Positions 31,481 to 43,495 of a stretch of DNA of 64,000 nucleotides are shown one piece after another. Origin of the DNA: Zopfochytrium polystomum (taxonomy: Eukaryota > Chytridiomycota > Chytridiomycetes > Chytridiales > Chytridiaceae); contig JAIVFJ010000012.1 of NCBI GenBank assembly GCA_025765615.1, positions 512,192-576,191 of the forward strand. The letters run 5' to 3'. The notes below the pieces were generated by a model. The model saw nothing but the letters and a program-made list of their open reading frames with translations. It was not told the DNA's origin and searched no databases. The position numbers were made by a program, and so were the translations under genes. Each line of letters begins with the position of its first letter. The first letter of the stretch is position 1.

Positions 31481-31833
31481 TGTTATGAATCACCCTCTGG
31501 AAACCTCTGGAACCTTCTAGAACATTCCTTCATGGAACCTTCTGGAACCTTCTGGAACCTTCTAGAACATTCCTTCATGGAACCTTGTGGAACCTTCTGG
31601 AACCTTCTTTGCTTTCCTGACTTGTCTTGTTGTCATTGGTATCATTGGTATCATTGTATTACTAATTGCTCTTTCTGGAACTTTCTTGGAGTCTTGACAA
31701 GGAACACTCTCAAAAGGTATAAAAGGGGGATGGGGGACCTGTCCCATCCCTCAAGTGAATTATTGTTTCCAATACAATCATCACTCCTCTCAGTTCCTTG
31801 TCTGCCTTGCCCTGTCCTGCCCTGTTCCTGACA
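31481..31833 (+). repeat. gypsy copy 1 3' LTR
   Basis: 353 bp, TGTTATGAATC to TTCCTGACA, visually identical to the 5' LTR, including the GAA/TTC array at 31509-31607. Followed by target duplication TGAGT. Confidence 0.93.
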
Positions 31834-32225
31834 TGAGTGAGTGGAAGGAGTGAATGAAGTGGAGGTGTGTGTTTGTGGGTGGTACTTCTCCCCAACTTGG
31901 AGAGAAAGAGAAAAACTCTGTTATGAATTTTTGATACATAATGATGATATGCATGCTGTAATAGTTGCTTGGCAAGCATGACTGGCACAGGGTAAAAACC
32001 TCTCCTAAATTATCTACTTGAGCAGAGGAGGAGGAAAACTGTTGACACTGGGTTTCTGTTCCACTTAATACTTGGAGTATTTGTCATCAGTGCAAGCCAG
32101 CGCCCAGGTCTGCATTGGCAGTGGCTCGCTCTCCCATGGGCATCGTGAGAAAGATAACTGACAGTCACAATAGGTTTGGGTCCGTCTTGTGCCTCTTGCT
32201 ACTAACCAGTCAGTTCCACCCAATA

Positions 32226-34395
32226 TTGATTGAACAACAAACACCAGAAGTCCTCAAAAAAAAAACCAACTAGCTCCACCAACTAATAATCAATCTGCCA
32301 AGTGTTTTGCTTTTCTCTTTTGATATGCATCAAAGTACTTGCCTTTATCCTCTCAACACAGCCATGCAGTCTCCTGTCAGTTCTGTAACTCATTTCTAAA
32401 TGCTTTGAGTCTGCAATATTCCTCTGCACATTCTTTCAGGATTCATCATTCCATGAACATCAACACAGGCATTCAGTTTTTGGAGACCCACACCACTAAC
32501 AACTGCCCCTGTGCTCTTTTAATGATATTTACTCATTTTCAACAGGGCCTGACAAATTACGATTTAATGATATGGTGCTTTGCTTGCCTCTCAGCTCATG
32601 GAGTTGGCAGTTCAATTTCTGAATTCTCTGTGTTTTCAACCACACTGCAACTCTGACCATCAAACATATTAGTGATTGGGATGACCAATGGTTATGCAAG
32701 TGCCAAATCTCACAACCATGGCAACCTTGTGCAATTTCCGCACGACTTTGGACTCTGTTACATCACGCTAATCCTCTTTGCTCACATAACTTCAGCCAAA
32801 GACAAGTTGCTGTCCTTTCATTGATGGAACCAGGATTGGTTGAGTAGTTTAACCATCCTCTAAACATTTTGCCTGTGCAATATCAAACATCATCTTCCAC
32901 TTAGGGGGGAAGATGCCGAAGATAAGTGAAAGATAATCATCAGCACAGAGTTGCAAAGTGGTGTTAGCATGGATTGGAACCAACTTGGCATGGTCTTCTT
33001 GGTGCCAGGCTGCTGGCTTGGAAAAATGCTTAGCCAAATGAATCTGGACTCAGGATTCGAACTATGGAATACCTAATTATTGCTGGGCTTACTTGACTAA
33101 CGCACACATATTGAAAGCTTCAGCTTTTATACACAGACAAACTAACACACAGATTACTTAAGTTCCATTTACAAGCAAAGGGTGTTCTGCACTCTAAACA
33201 AGACCAATCTGTCTGAGAGCACCAGATCTCCATCTACTTTGGCAACAAAGGGCGTTTCACTCTGAACAAAAAAAGGGCTCCCAATTCTGTGAAATACCAG
33301 CAGCAAATTTAGCCCGTATTCTGGTCCAACTGACTTAACGGTCTGAAACCTGATTCCTAACTTCTTCTTAAAGCGAAACATTTCCAGCTTTAGCAAGTTT
33401 GTTGCGCTTTCCATTCTTGGTTCCACCCACAGGCCGACCTCGAACCCAACAGCACCTCGCCGCACCTCCGGCTGAACACCACACTAGCCCCAACCAGCGA
33501 TTAAAGAAAGGAGCAACCTGGAGAACGCCCTTGGCTCCGCCTTGACACAACGAAAAACAGCACCACCACAATGAAAACAAAGGAAATGGCGCTCCCGCAC
33601 GCTGAATAAAGGAACGCGCTTCACGGAGCGCGAGGCAGCCGCCATGTTCAGCTGGCGCGGCAGGCTTACGATCTGTGGACGACGGGCCACTCGTGCGGCG
33701 ATATTACCTGGAGGTAAGTTCGTCGAGCGGGGGGGATCAGCGTGTGTTGTGTGTGGGTGTGTGATTATTTGTTTCACACCATCATCATCATCGTGGGAGA
33801 CAATTTTTTCGCCCTTTTCAGTCCCTCACACACTTCACTCACTCACTCACACTCTCACTCACTCACTCAAAAAAAATTCGACTCCGCCCCCCAAAACCCA
33901 GACGATCCACGTCGCGCGCGCTGCGGCCTCCCGCCCACCCACCGAACGCGGTGTCAGGAGGAGGACGGCGGCCGCCGTCCTGTGCGTGGGGCCAGGGTGG
34001 GGCGGCCGGATCTGGGAGGGAAGGGTGGCCGCGAGGAGGGGGAGGAGGAGGAGGAGGAGGAGTTACGGAGAAGCGAGCGTGCAAAAACCAGGGTCAAGTC
34101 TAAGTCTATGCTTCTTTTTCAATTACAAAAAAAAAAAAAAAAATTATTAATAAAGAGGTCCAGTTCGGATCGCACACACAAAATGCGGATTCGTGACTTG
34201 CCCTCGCGCTGGTAAACCCCCCCACATTTAAATAGCGCATCAACCCAGCGGCTTTCTTTTCTCTCTCTCTCTCTCTCCCTCTCGACAAGCCACCGCGTTT
34301 CCTTCCCCTCACTTTACCTGCTTTTCCACTCTCTTCCCACTAGTACTCCCAGCAAAGCAGGGCAAGGCAAGAAAACCCCCCAACTTCAGCATCAA
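32226..34395. other. intergenic region with one possible exon
   Basis: No convincing gene from 32226 to 33600. At 33644-33713 a GC-rich plus-strand segment starts ATGTTCAGCTGGCGCGGC (MFSWRGRLTICGRRATRAA, mitochondrial-presequence-like) and ends at a consensus donor GAGGTAAGT. It could be the first exon of a host gene, but no following exon was found. Downstream are (CACT)n, GAG repeats and an A-run (34127-34142). Confidence 0.35.
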
Positions 34396-35583
34396 ATGCA
34401 CGGAAACGGCACCATCACCCGCAGCAGCAACAACAGGACGGTCGGCTCCCTGCCGCCATCCAAGCGGGCCTCGCACGCCACCCCGAGGGAAGCGAAAGTC
34501 AAAGCCCCAAAGCCAGCGCCGCAGCAGCAAGAGCAGCAGCAGCAGCAACTGCCACAGCAGCCGCGCCGCCGGCGTCGCAGTACCCACAGCGACGGCGGAA
34601 GCAGCAGCAGCAGCAGCAACGACGACGACAGCGTCGACGACGCCTACAACTCGAGCGACGAAGCCGCGACGCACGCCGCGCCGCTGTTTAACCCGTACGC
34701 CTTTTACTCGCGAGACGGCGGCCAAACGAACACCGCGGCGCACGGCGTCCCCGCGCCGCCCCTGCCCCTCCGCACCGCCACCCACCGCTACCTCTTCGAG
34801 CGTCGCCACCGCACCGCATTCGGCAACCCCATCCACTACCACTACATCCCGGACCTCGCCACAGCCGCAGTCGCAGCCGCAGCCGGCAGCACCAACGCGT
34901 CGCGCGCCGCCACCGCCGACGTCCGCGCCGCGCTGCTGGCCCTCGCCGCGGCGCAGGCGGACGCGGCGAGGGCCGCCGCGTGGTACCTGTCCGCGCGCGG
35001 GCACTGCCGCGTCACTGGGTACGACCTCGATTGCAACAACGACCCGTGCGCGCAGTGGGTCGCGGACCTCGCCGCGCGGCTGCGCAACGCCGTCGCCGCG
35101 CTGGTCCGCTTCGAGCGCCGCGGCGTGCTGCTTGCGGCGGCGGCGGCGGCGGCTACTGTTCCTGTCCGCGGCCGTCACCACCAGCAGCAAAGAGTCGACA
35201 ACGAGACGGAGACCGACCCCGAGCCCGTCAGCGCCGCGGGCGGGTTCGACCTCCGCGGCCCGCACGCGGGCTGGTCCCGCCGCACGCTGGCCACCGTCAA
35301 GGCCATGGCGTCCAGCCAGTCCCGGCCGCGTGGCGGCGTTATGGTCGACGGCTGCGGCGCGCTGTACGCGACCGAGGCCGCGGCGCGCGCGGCGTACCTG
35401 CGCGACGCGAACACGTTCTTGAACAGGCCTGAGCGGCTCAAGTGGGGTGGTGGTAGTGGCGGGCGGTCCGCCGCGCCGCCGGGGAAGGCGGCGGCGGCGG
35501 AGCCGGTGAGGCAGTCGCGGATCAAGAAGATGAACTGCGATGCGGCGCTGCGCGCGTACATTGACGGGCGGCTGGAGCTGTGA
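34396..35583 (+). CDS. uncharacterised GC-rich, low-complexity nuclear-type protein
   Basis: A 395-codon intronless frame from ATG 34396. The N-terminal 100 residues are disordered: Arg/Ser-rich, a Gln run (about residues 36-55), RRRRRS, a Ser run and an Asp-rich stretch (NDDDSVDDAYN). Residues about 105-170 contain an aromatic segment (LFNPYAFYSR, THRYLFERRHRTAFGNPIHY). The rest is Ala-rich helix with WYLSARGHCRVTGYDLDCNN and a basic C-terminus (QSRIKKMNCDAALRAYIDGR). No known domain is recognised. An antisense frame is also long because of GC-rich codons, so coding status rests on the sensible composition and clean start and stop. Codon use is host-like. Confidence 0.55.
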   Translation: MHGNGTITRSSNNRTVGSLPPSKRASHATPREAKVKAPKPAPQQQEQQQQQLPQQPRRRRRSTHSDGGSSSSSSNDDDSVDDAYNSSDEAATHAAPLFNPYAFYSRDGGQTNTAAHGVPAPPLPLRTATHRYLFERRHRTAFGNPIHYHYIPDLATAAVAAAAGSTNASRAATADVRAALLALAAAQADAARAAAWYLSARGHCRVTGYDLDCNNDPCAQWVADLAARLRNAVAALVRFERRGVLLAAAAAAATVPVRGRHHQQQRVDNETETDPEPVSAAGGFDLRGPHAGWSRRTLATVKAMASSQSRPRGGVMVDGCGALYATEAAARAAYLRDANTFLNRPERLKWGGGSGGRSAAPPGKAAAAEPVRQSRIKKMNCDAALRAYIDGRLEL

Positions 35584-35616
35584 GCGGGGGACGGGGGGGT
35601 GGGGGGGGGGGGTGGT

Positions 35617-35688
<72 letters not shown>

Positions 35689-36752
35689 GGTGATTGGAAC
35701 TTTTTTGAGAAAGCCTCTTGGCCTGATATTTTTGGCCCATCGTCTTGCCGACTTCTTTCTTGGGTCTGTCGTTTCATTTCACCCGTGCTCGTCTTCTTTG
35801 CTATCTTATTCGCGCTTTGCATAATCGCCCCGTCACCCTTATGCTTCACTTCTTTCGCTTATTTTTTTTCACCGCGCGAGTTCCCCCCCTGACACTCTTG
35901 TTTGGGGCCTCCGCCCAGCCCCTTATTATGTATGTGTTTGAGCCAAGCGCCACATATACATGTATGCTACGGCAGAGACAAAAAAAAAAAAAAAAAAAAA
36001 AAAGGAAACAAGTCCACAACAATTCTCACACCCCCACCCCGCTTTGATCCTTAAAAAAAATAAAGAACCGGAAGATCGGAAGCAGAGCAAACCTCAGGTA
36101 TGTATAAGCGCCTTTGCACGACTGAGCCTGAGCCCGCGGGAGAGACAGAGAAATAGGAAACAGAGCAGCGTTCTTTGATAGCGAGATGGAGCGACCAGTA
36201 GAAAATCATAAATATTTGGCCACAGCACTAGCCCAGGGGCCGAGGTGGGAAAAATGTTTGTGTATGTACAGTACAGTAAGGAAGCGGGTACCAGAAACTT
36301 GGCGGCAAGTAGGAACAGCACAAAAGACAGATTTTGTAACCAAAATTGCGAGGACTATCAGTTAATGCATCCACAACAACCAGAGTCCCGCGGGGGATTC
36401 GGGGTGCGCCCGGTGCGGCAATGCAGACCACCACCGAACGCTGCTACTTTTTCAATGTCCAATTGACCAATTGACTCTCCTTGGGCGATACTCTGCAGCC
36501 TCGGCTGCTGCAGCAAATGAGCAAATTTAGTTTCACGGATATTGTGGTAAGCTGAAAGCGAGAGAGAAGAGAGAGAGAGAGAGTGTGTGTGTGTGTGTGT
36601 GTGAGGGGGAGAGAGAGACAGAGAGATGGAGAGTTTGCCCGCGTGTGCGCCGCCGATAGGCGGTCGGGAACAACATTGAAAGAACCCTTGCGCCTGTCAC
36701 GTGTCTTGCTCCTCTGTCGCTCTCTCTCTCTTTGTTGCTCACTCTCGCTCTC

Positions 36753-36797
<45 letters not shown>

Positions 36798-37012
36798 CTC
36801 TCTCTCTCTCTCGCTCTCTCTCTCTCTCCCGCTCTCTCTCTCTCTCGCTCTCTCTCTCTCTCGCTCTCTCTCTCCCTCGCTCTCTCTGTCCGTCTGTCTG
36901 TCGGTCTGTCTGTCTGTCTGTCTCCCCCCATATCCCACCCTGGCCAGACTGCCATCCTTTTTTTCCCTCCTCTGGGCCAATGGAATGGCCTTTCTTTCTT
37001 TCTTTCTTTTCC

Positions 37013-37044
<32 letters not shown>
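35584..37044. other. intergenic region with microsatellites, upstream of ALDH6A1-type gene
   Basis: Holds a (GA)n run at 35620-35683, an A-run near 35980-36003, a large CT/TCTG block at 36717-36925 and a (CA)n run at 37013-37040 that ends 4 bp before the ATG of the next gene, so it is probably in its 5' leader. No gene supported. Confidence 0.7.
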
Positions 37045-39879
37045 ATGTTGAGCCGCGCTGCCTCCGCCGCCGCCGTTGCCGCCGCCGCCGCGCGCCGGCC
37101 GGCTACCGCCACTGCAGCGACGACCTTCTCCTCGTCGTCCTCCAACGCGTTCCCCTCCTCGCCATTCCGCCGCAGCCTCGCGTCGTCCGCAGCAGCAGCA
37201 ACAGGCGCCGCAGTCCCAAAGACCCAGCTGTTCATCAACGGAGAGTTCTTTGACTCGCAAACCTCCGACTGGATCGAGCTGCGCGACCCGGTGAGCATGA
37301 TTATTGACGATCATACTGTGGCGAGAGTGTGACAGAGGAGGAAGAGAGAAAGAGAGAGGGAGAGACGGGTTTGAGTCGCTTTGGACGCGACGCTCCCTCC
37401 CCCACAGGGTTCGTTTTTTTTTTTTTTTTTTTTTTTTGCTAACCCCACACTTTATTGATTTCAAAACCAGGCAACCCAAGAGCTCGTGACGCTGGTCCCC
37501 AAGGCCACCGACCAGGAACTCAAGTATGCGTCGGACTCGGCCGCTGCCGCCTACAAGACGTGGAAAAAGTCCAGCGTCTTGACGCGCCAGCGCGTCATGC
37601 TCAACCTCCAGGCCCTCGTCCGCGACAACATGGTGCGTGTCCGCAATTTTTTTTGTTTAATGCCTCCCCGCTAACTCTCGCTCGCTGCCAATTTTTTTAG
37701 GACAAGCTCGCAACTTCCATCACCCGCGAGCAGGGAAAGACGTTCCCCGATGCCAAAGGTAACATTGGGGGGGCAACACAGACGAAAACCGGGCGATGCC
37801 CTTGCTTACACAAACACGAACACACACAAACGCACACGCATTCGAAAACAAAAAGGCGACGTCCTCCGCGGCCTCCAAGTCGTTGAAAACGCCTGCGGCA
37901 TCCCCAGCCTCCTCCTCGGCGAGTCGCTGCCCGTCTCGACCGACATGGACACGTACACGATCCGCCAGCCCCTCGGCGTCGTCGGCGGTATCGCGCCCTT
38001 CAACTTCCCCGCCATGATCCCGCTGTGGATGTTCCCGCTCGCCATCGCCTGCGGCAACACGTGCATCATGAAGCCTTCCGAGCGCGACCCGGGCGCCATG
38101 ATGATCCTCGCTAAGCTCGCCGAGGAGGCCGGCGTGCCAAAGGGCGTTTTGAACGTGGTGCATGGAAGTGAGTTGTGCTGTTGTTGTTGTTTGTTTGTTT
38201 GGTGATTGCGGACGAAAAACTTAAAAACACTCACACGCAAACACAAGGCGTCAACACGGTCAACTTTATCTGCGACGACCCGCACATCAAAGCCATCTCG
38301 TTCGTCGGCGGCGACCTGGCCGGCAAGTACATTTTCCAGCGCGGCACGCAAAACGGCAAGCGCGTGCAGTCGAACCTCGGCGCCAAGAACCACGGCGTGA
38401 TCCTGCCCGACGCCAACAAGAACCACACGCTGAACCAGCTCGTCGGCGCCGCGTTCGGCGCCGCCGGCCAGCGATGCATGGCGCTCTCCACCGTCGTCCT
38501 CGTCGGCGAGGCACGCGACTGGCTGCCCGAGCTCGTCGAGCGCGCAAAGAACCTCAAGGCCACGTCGGGATTCGCAGAGGACGCGGACCTCGGCCCGCTC
38601 ATCTCTAAGGAGGCCAAGGCCCGCGTCGAGCAGCTGATCCAGTCGGGCGTCGACGAGGGGGCGAAGCTGTTGCTTGACGGTCGGGGTATCAAGGTTTGCC
38701 TTTTTTTTGGTTTCTGGTTTTTATTTTTTCTCTTGTTGGATGAGCGGGCGCAGTTGGTTTTTCTCTCTTCTCTACCATTGTGTCTGATCGCTCGCTTGTA
38801 CTTGATTCTTGCCCCACAGCCCGCCGGATTCGAGAGCGGCAACTTTGTCGGGCCGACCATCCTCGCAGGCGTCAAGCCGCACATGAAGTGCTACACCGAA
38901 GAGATCTTTGGCCCCGTAAGGATGTTTTTTTTTAAAACAATTTTTTTTGGCCCCCCGCTGGCATACTCTACGACTCGGTTCGACTCACACACTTTTGGTC
39001 CACTTTCTCTCCATGAAAACTCCACCCCCCAGGTTCTCATTTGCCTCGAGGCCGAGACGCTCGACGAGGCCATCGAGATCATCAACGCGAACCCGTACGG
39101 CAACGGAACGGCCATCTTCACCAACTCTGGCAGCGCGGCGCGGAAGTTCCAGGACGACGTCGACGTCGGTCAAGTCGGGTGAGAGGCTATGAGCATGAGC
39201 GTGAGCGTTGCACAATTTGCAGTTTGCTGATCACAAACTCCTCTCTTCCCCCCCTTAAAAAAAAAACACACACACTCAAACACACCCTCTTGGTTTTTTT
39301 TGGCGAGCGCAGCATCAACGTTCCTATCCCTGTTCCTCTCCCAATGTTTTCGTGAGTACAAGTTCTTCGTTCATTTTTCTTTTTTTTTTTTTTTTTTTTT
39401 TTTGTTTCCCCATTCCCCACGCCCCACGCCGTGTACACGCGCGCCTTGCAAGCTTCACTAACCGTGCAAGGTGATTTCTCTCTCTTTCCGTGCGTCAAAC
39501 TCTGTCTCTCTCTCCACCCTTTTTTCTTCCGCGCACCTTCTTCTTTTGGTCGCGTGCAGGTTCACCGGTAGCCGCGGTTCTATCCAGGGCGACCTGAACT
39601 TTTACGGCAAATCGGGCGTGCAGGTATGTGCGTGCGTGCGTGGGGGGGTGAAGACATGAGTTGACAACCGGCCAACTCTTCCTCTAACCACTGTTAATTT
39701 TCCCTTTTCCTTTACTCATGCCTCTCTCTCTCTGTCGCTTGTATCGTTTTCCTTTCTTGTGTGTTTCTGTTTTTCCCTTTATTCAGTTCTACACGCAAAC
39801 CAAGACCGTCACGGCGCTTTGGAGAAGCGAAGACGCCACGACGTCGCGGGCGGCCGTGAACATGCCGACGATGCGATAA
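37045..39879 (+). CDS. ALDH6A1: methylmalonate-semialdehyde dehydrogenase, mitochondrial (ten exons)
   Basis: Exons 37045-37290, 37471-37632, 37701-37758, 37856-38167, 38248-38693, 38820-38915, 39033-39178, 39313-39351, 39560-39623 and 39787-39879. All introns are GT-AG, all phases agree, giving 553 residues. The enzyme converts methylmalonate or malonate semialdehyde to propionyl- or acetyl-CoA with NAD and CoA, in valine and pyrimidine breakdown. The first ~55 residues are an Ala/Arg/Ser mitochondrial presequence. Family marks: [46 protein letters not shown], the catalytic Cys336 in [45 protein letters not shown] and the C-terminal VNMPTMR. Length and motif order match the ALDH6 family throughout. 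A clear host gene. Confidence 0.96.
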
Positions 39880-41233
39880 AACAACTTTTTGAGGGCGGCG
39901 CGCGCGTTCGCGCCAATGCAAGCAGTACTGTATTTTTTTTTTTTTCTTGGGTTGGTACGTTGGTTGGTTGGTTGGTTGGGACGGCAAAAAAAAAAGGAAA
40001 AAAAAAAGAAAAAGCGAGGGCTGGGGAAGAAAAAGAAGAGAAGGAGTATTAATATGCGGGAATTCAGAATTCTGGGAAGATGAAGGTGGGCCGGCTTCTT
40101 ATTTGTAGTGCCCACCACCCACCAATGAAGCAAGTTGTGCCTTGCTCGTTCCCAGTGAGGCTCGCGTTGCCTGTGAAGAAGTCTTGCCTGTCCGGACCCT
40201 CTTGGTCCAATTCCGCAAAACAACTTCGCCGTGCAAAAAAAAAAGCACCATTGTTACGCAATTTGAGAATCTCTTCACACAGCCATGCATTGGCAATAAG
40301 GCTGCGCCGTCTGCGGGTACTCAATTACCCCTATCCGTTTCCGCACTGATCGACGAAATACAGATACCCGCTTGGTTTAATTAGTAAAATACACCCGAAA
40401 CGGGTGTCCGCGTCCGCTCCAAATCCGCAATGCGGACATTAAGCAAAATTCGTGTCCGGGTTTTGCGGATACGGATAAGCGGATAAGCGGATATCTTGTA
40501 CCCGCTTTTTCGGACAGAAGCCTTAATTGGCAATTGTACATGTACAAGGAAGCATGACATCCGCCCAAAGAGAAATCTTTTTTTTTATTTTTACTATTCC
40601 ACGCAGCCAGAAGCTGCGTGACGGGAAGAGTGAAATGCCACGCAGGTATGGCAGGGAGCCAAGAACCTTGACAAAACCAAGCGTGTCTCCACGCACAGGC
40701 CACCCTAGCTGTTAACGCTACCAGGAAACAAACAAGAAGAGAAGCAACAACAACCAAGGAAAGAGAAAAGAAGAGAATAAGGAGGGCTGAGGCCCTGTGG
40801 AGAGTGTCCAGTGGACAGTGGAGAGGGTGGTGAGTGGAGGCAAATGGGAAATGGCAACGCCGCGGAAAATGTGAGCAGGGAGGAGATCCTCAGGGAACGT
40901 CAGGGGGCTCAGGATTGGGATAACGCGGAAGCGGCGGAGTAACCCAAGGTAGTGTTGCCGCCAGGCTAGAATGCCCTTGTGTGAGAGCAGCCAGTCCGGA
41001 GGGCAATTGTTGTTGGAATGAAAGCGACCGCATGTGTTGCATTGAGGGGCGCAAGGCTGTCGCTGTTGCCGGGCAGGAGTCTGATGAGGAGGAGGGGATG
41101 CGGACCGCCCAAAGAGAAATCTGTTTCAGGGAACTCTGAGCAGAAGAAAGAAGTCGGCGTATCTGTTTTAGGAGGTTCTGGTAGTGAAACAACTCAGATA
41201 AACAGATCCAGAGAGAGTACGCTGCTTCCCTTG
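39880..41233. other. intergenic region
   Basis: No gene supported. Contains a (GGTT)n run at about 39956-39978, and at 40310-40520 a cluster of CCGC/GCGG-type short repeats (for example GCGGATAAGCGGATAAGCGG at about 40474). Candidate 3' UTR of the preceding gene at its left end. Confidence 0.6.
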
Positions 41234-41646
41234 TGTCAGGTGGAACTGACTGGTTAGCAGCAAGAGGCACAAGATGGACCTGAACCTATTGTGACTGTCA
41301 GTTACCATTCTCACGATGCCCATGGGAGAGCGAGCCACTGCCAATGCAGACCTGGGTGCTGGCTTGCGCTGTTGACAAATACTCCAAGTATTAAGTGGAA
41401 CAGAACCCTGGTGTTAACAGTTTTCCTCCTCCTCTGCTCAAAGCAGATAATATAGGAGAGGTTTATCCTGTGCTGGTCACGCTTGCCTAGTAACTATTAT
41501 AGTGTGCATATCATCATTATTTATCAATTATTCATAACAGAGTTTTTTCTCTTTCTCTCCCAAGTTGGGGAGAAGGACCACCCACAAACACACATCTCCA
41601 CTTCATTCACTCCTTCCACCCACTCACTCAGAGTAGGCTGTTTACA
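41234..41646 (+). mobile_element. copia-family solo LTR (copy D)
   Basis: 413 bp, TGTCAGGTGGAACTGACTGG to AGTAGGCTGTTTACA, flanked on both sides by CCTTG (41229-41233 and 41647-41651), a clean 5-bp target duplication. No internal element sequence is adjacent. Typical product of LTR-LTR recombination. Confidence 0.88.
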
Positions 41647-41902
41647 CCTTGTTTACACTTTAGTGGCTCTTTCCCTCTTTTAGGGTCCTGTTGAAGTGTC
41701 TTGTATCCCTTTTGCTGTCAAAAATTCTTTTCTCTCTTTTCTGTCTTTGTTTGCATTGAGTGGTCATTAGCGCAGAGGGCCTTGAGCTGGACCACCTCGA
41801 GCGCTGCGCCGACTGGAGCTATGAAGGTGCGCGAAACCCGTGTTTTGCCCCCCCAAGACCAACTGAGCCGAACGACGTGTAGACTGATATCAGCGTCTGC
41901 CT

Positions 41903-41941
41903 ACACACACACACACACACACACTCTCTCTCTCTCTCTGT
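41903..41941. repeat. (CA)n(CT)n microsatellite
   Basis: Simple repeat just before the sharp change to AT-rich viral-type DNA at about 41990. Confidence 0.9.
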
Positions 41942-42035
41942 CTCACTCGCTCTCATGTAAGGCCTCATTGAGCGTTCCTAATGTTTGTTTACTAGTCAGA
42001 AATTCTGGTGTTCTAATAAAAGTGAGGCCTCAAAA

Positions 42036-43495
42036 ATAAACACAGATATATTTAATGACAAAACTAAAGAGAAACTATTAAAAGCGTTTATTTGTACAAC
42101 AAGCCATAGGAGATTTGTTGACATTGTTAAATACTACACAGAAAATGACCCTAACTTGAGTTTTGAATATGTTGGTAAAATAGATGGAAAACAAGTTTGG
42201 TACCAATGGAGTAATGGAATATGGTGTCAAACCGAATCTCCTGAAGTTGATTTTATATTTGAATCCATAGAAGAAGATTATAAAAAAATACTGCGTCATG
42301 GAGTGTCAGAAAAAAGTAAATTGTACTCATTTGGAAAAAATAACAAAAGATTGTGGTGACAATTCATTTCGAAATCAAGTCATGAACATGTGGATGAAAG
42401 TATTCAAAAATGAAACTTTTGAAGAGCTTATTGATAGTAATCCGTACTTGGTGGGGTTCAACAATGGACTGTATGATTTGAAGGAATGGTTTTCAGACCA
42501 AGAAAGAAAGATGACTATATATCAATGACTGTTGGATATGACTTCAAAGAATGTTCCAACGTGTATAGAGATGAAATAATGAAATTCTTCTCTGACATAA
42601 TACCAAACCCTGAAAATAGGCATTTCTTGTTGAAAACACTATCATCAACATTACTTGGGAAGAATAGAGAAGAACGCTTAGCTATCTTTACAGGTAAGAC
42701 AAGAAATGGAAAAGGAGTTTTAACAGATTTGATGGCCTGTACTTTGGGTGATTATATGGCTACTCCTTCTGGCTGTTTCATACAAGAAAATAGACCTGAT
42801 ACAGGGTCTCCTGATCCTGATTTGTTAGACTTGAGAAAGAAAAGATTGATTCTAATGAATGAAATAACAGACAATAAACCTTTGAATAGTCCTTTTGTAA
42901 AAAACTTGGTAGGAAATGACTCTATTCGATGTAGAACATTGTATTCTTCAAGAATTATAACATTTAAAGCACAATTCAAAATGATTATAAATTGCAATGA
43001 AAGACCTCCTACAGATGCAGGGAAAAATGATTTATGGTCAAAGATTTATCTGTTAATATTCCCAATAACGTTTGTGGACTCAGAACGTGAAATAAAAGAT
43101 CCTTCTGTTGAAGTACTTTAAAAGAAAAGATAACATTATGGAAGGAAGAATTTATGTGCATTCTTATTGAATATTATAAGAAGTACATAGAAGAAGGGGG
43201 TTGACTATACTCCTGATATAATAAACATGATACAAAAGAGAAACGTGAAAATGATAGTATCAAAGATTATATAGATAACTATTTAGAACGAAACAATAAT
43301 GGTGTTTTAAAAGTGAGTCTGGTTATAAATAACTATTTAGCAATAAATAAAATGAAGATGAAGAAAAAAAACGAACCTTAGAGAAGATTTTATAAAACAT
43401 TTGGGAACTCCTCATGATCAAAATCCTGCACGGTCTTATTGGATTGGTTGGTCTTTTATTTCTAACGATATTGATCCTGTCGTTGATGATTTGTG
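42036..43495 (+). pseudogene. D5-type SF3 helicase, C-terminal half of a primase-helicase
   Basis: Coding sense is spread over at least three frames. 42036-42340 reads KEKLLKAFICTTSHRRFVDI and WYQWSNGIWCQTE. 42360-42485 reads NPYLVGFNNGLYDLKE, a D5_N signature. From 42484 the next frame gives DDYISMTVGYDF, then the SF3 Walker A FTGKTRNGKGVLTDL, Walker B-like KKRLILMNEI and FKMIINCNERPP (sensor). After 43121 fragments continue (WKEEFMCILIEYYKKYIEEG; WIGWSFISNDIDPVVDDL) to a stop near 43495. In NCLDVs this protein unwinds DNA at replication forks. Several shifts make it non-functional. The start is missing: sequence changes from host-like to viral near 41990-42035. Confidence 0.82.

Larger units (their letters stand above)
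21993..31833 (+). mobile_element. Ty3/gypsy chromovirus, copy 1 (carries a nested LINE)
   Basis: 9,841 bp with 353-bp LTRs at 21993-22345 and 31481-31833 that begin TGTTATGAATC and end TTCCTGACA, flanked by the 5-bp target duplication TGAGT. The purine tract AAAAGGGGGAGA lies directly before the 3' LTR. Minus the 4,536 bp of inserted LINE plus duplication, its length is 5,305 bp, exactly that of copy 2 (49337-54641). Insertion was into a copia LTR. Confidence 0.93.
21968..32225 (-). mobile_element. copia-family LTR (copy C), split by the gypsy insertion
   Basis: The LTR is split: 21968-21992 on the left and 31834-32225 on the right, with the gypsy element between and the 5-bp sequence TGAGT duplicated at 21988-21992 and 31834-31838. 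Removing the gypsy and one TGAGT gives a 412-bp LTR collinear with copy B. It is probably the 5' LTR of the copia remnant. No 5-bp duplication links the outer edges of B (ATGTT) and C (TTGAT), so pairing of B with C is likely but not proven. Confidence 0.7.

Noticed and set aside
21968..32225. Copia LTR copies B and C as a proven pair with target duplication
   Set aside because: The outer 5-bp flanks differ (ATGTT versus TTGAT), so the pairing is reported only as likely.
33040..33110. Minus-strand GTTCGAATCC resembling a tRNA T-loop
   Set aside because: The flanking bases do not form a 5-bp T-stem or an acceptor stem, so no tRNA can be folded.
34309..35265. 318-codon minus-strand frame opposite the 34396 gene
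   Set aside because: A by-product of GC-rich codons; Gly/Val/Arg repeats without natural composition. The plus strand is the better candidate.
36444..37479. Arg/Glu-rich frames on the minus strand near ALDH6A1
   Set aside because: Antisense of CT and CA microsatellites and of exon 1.
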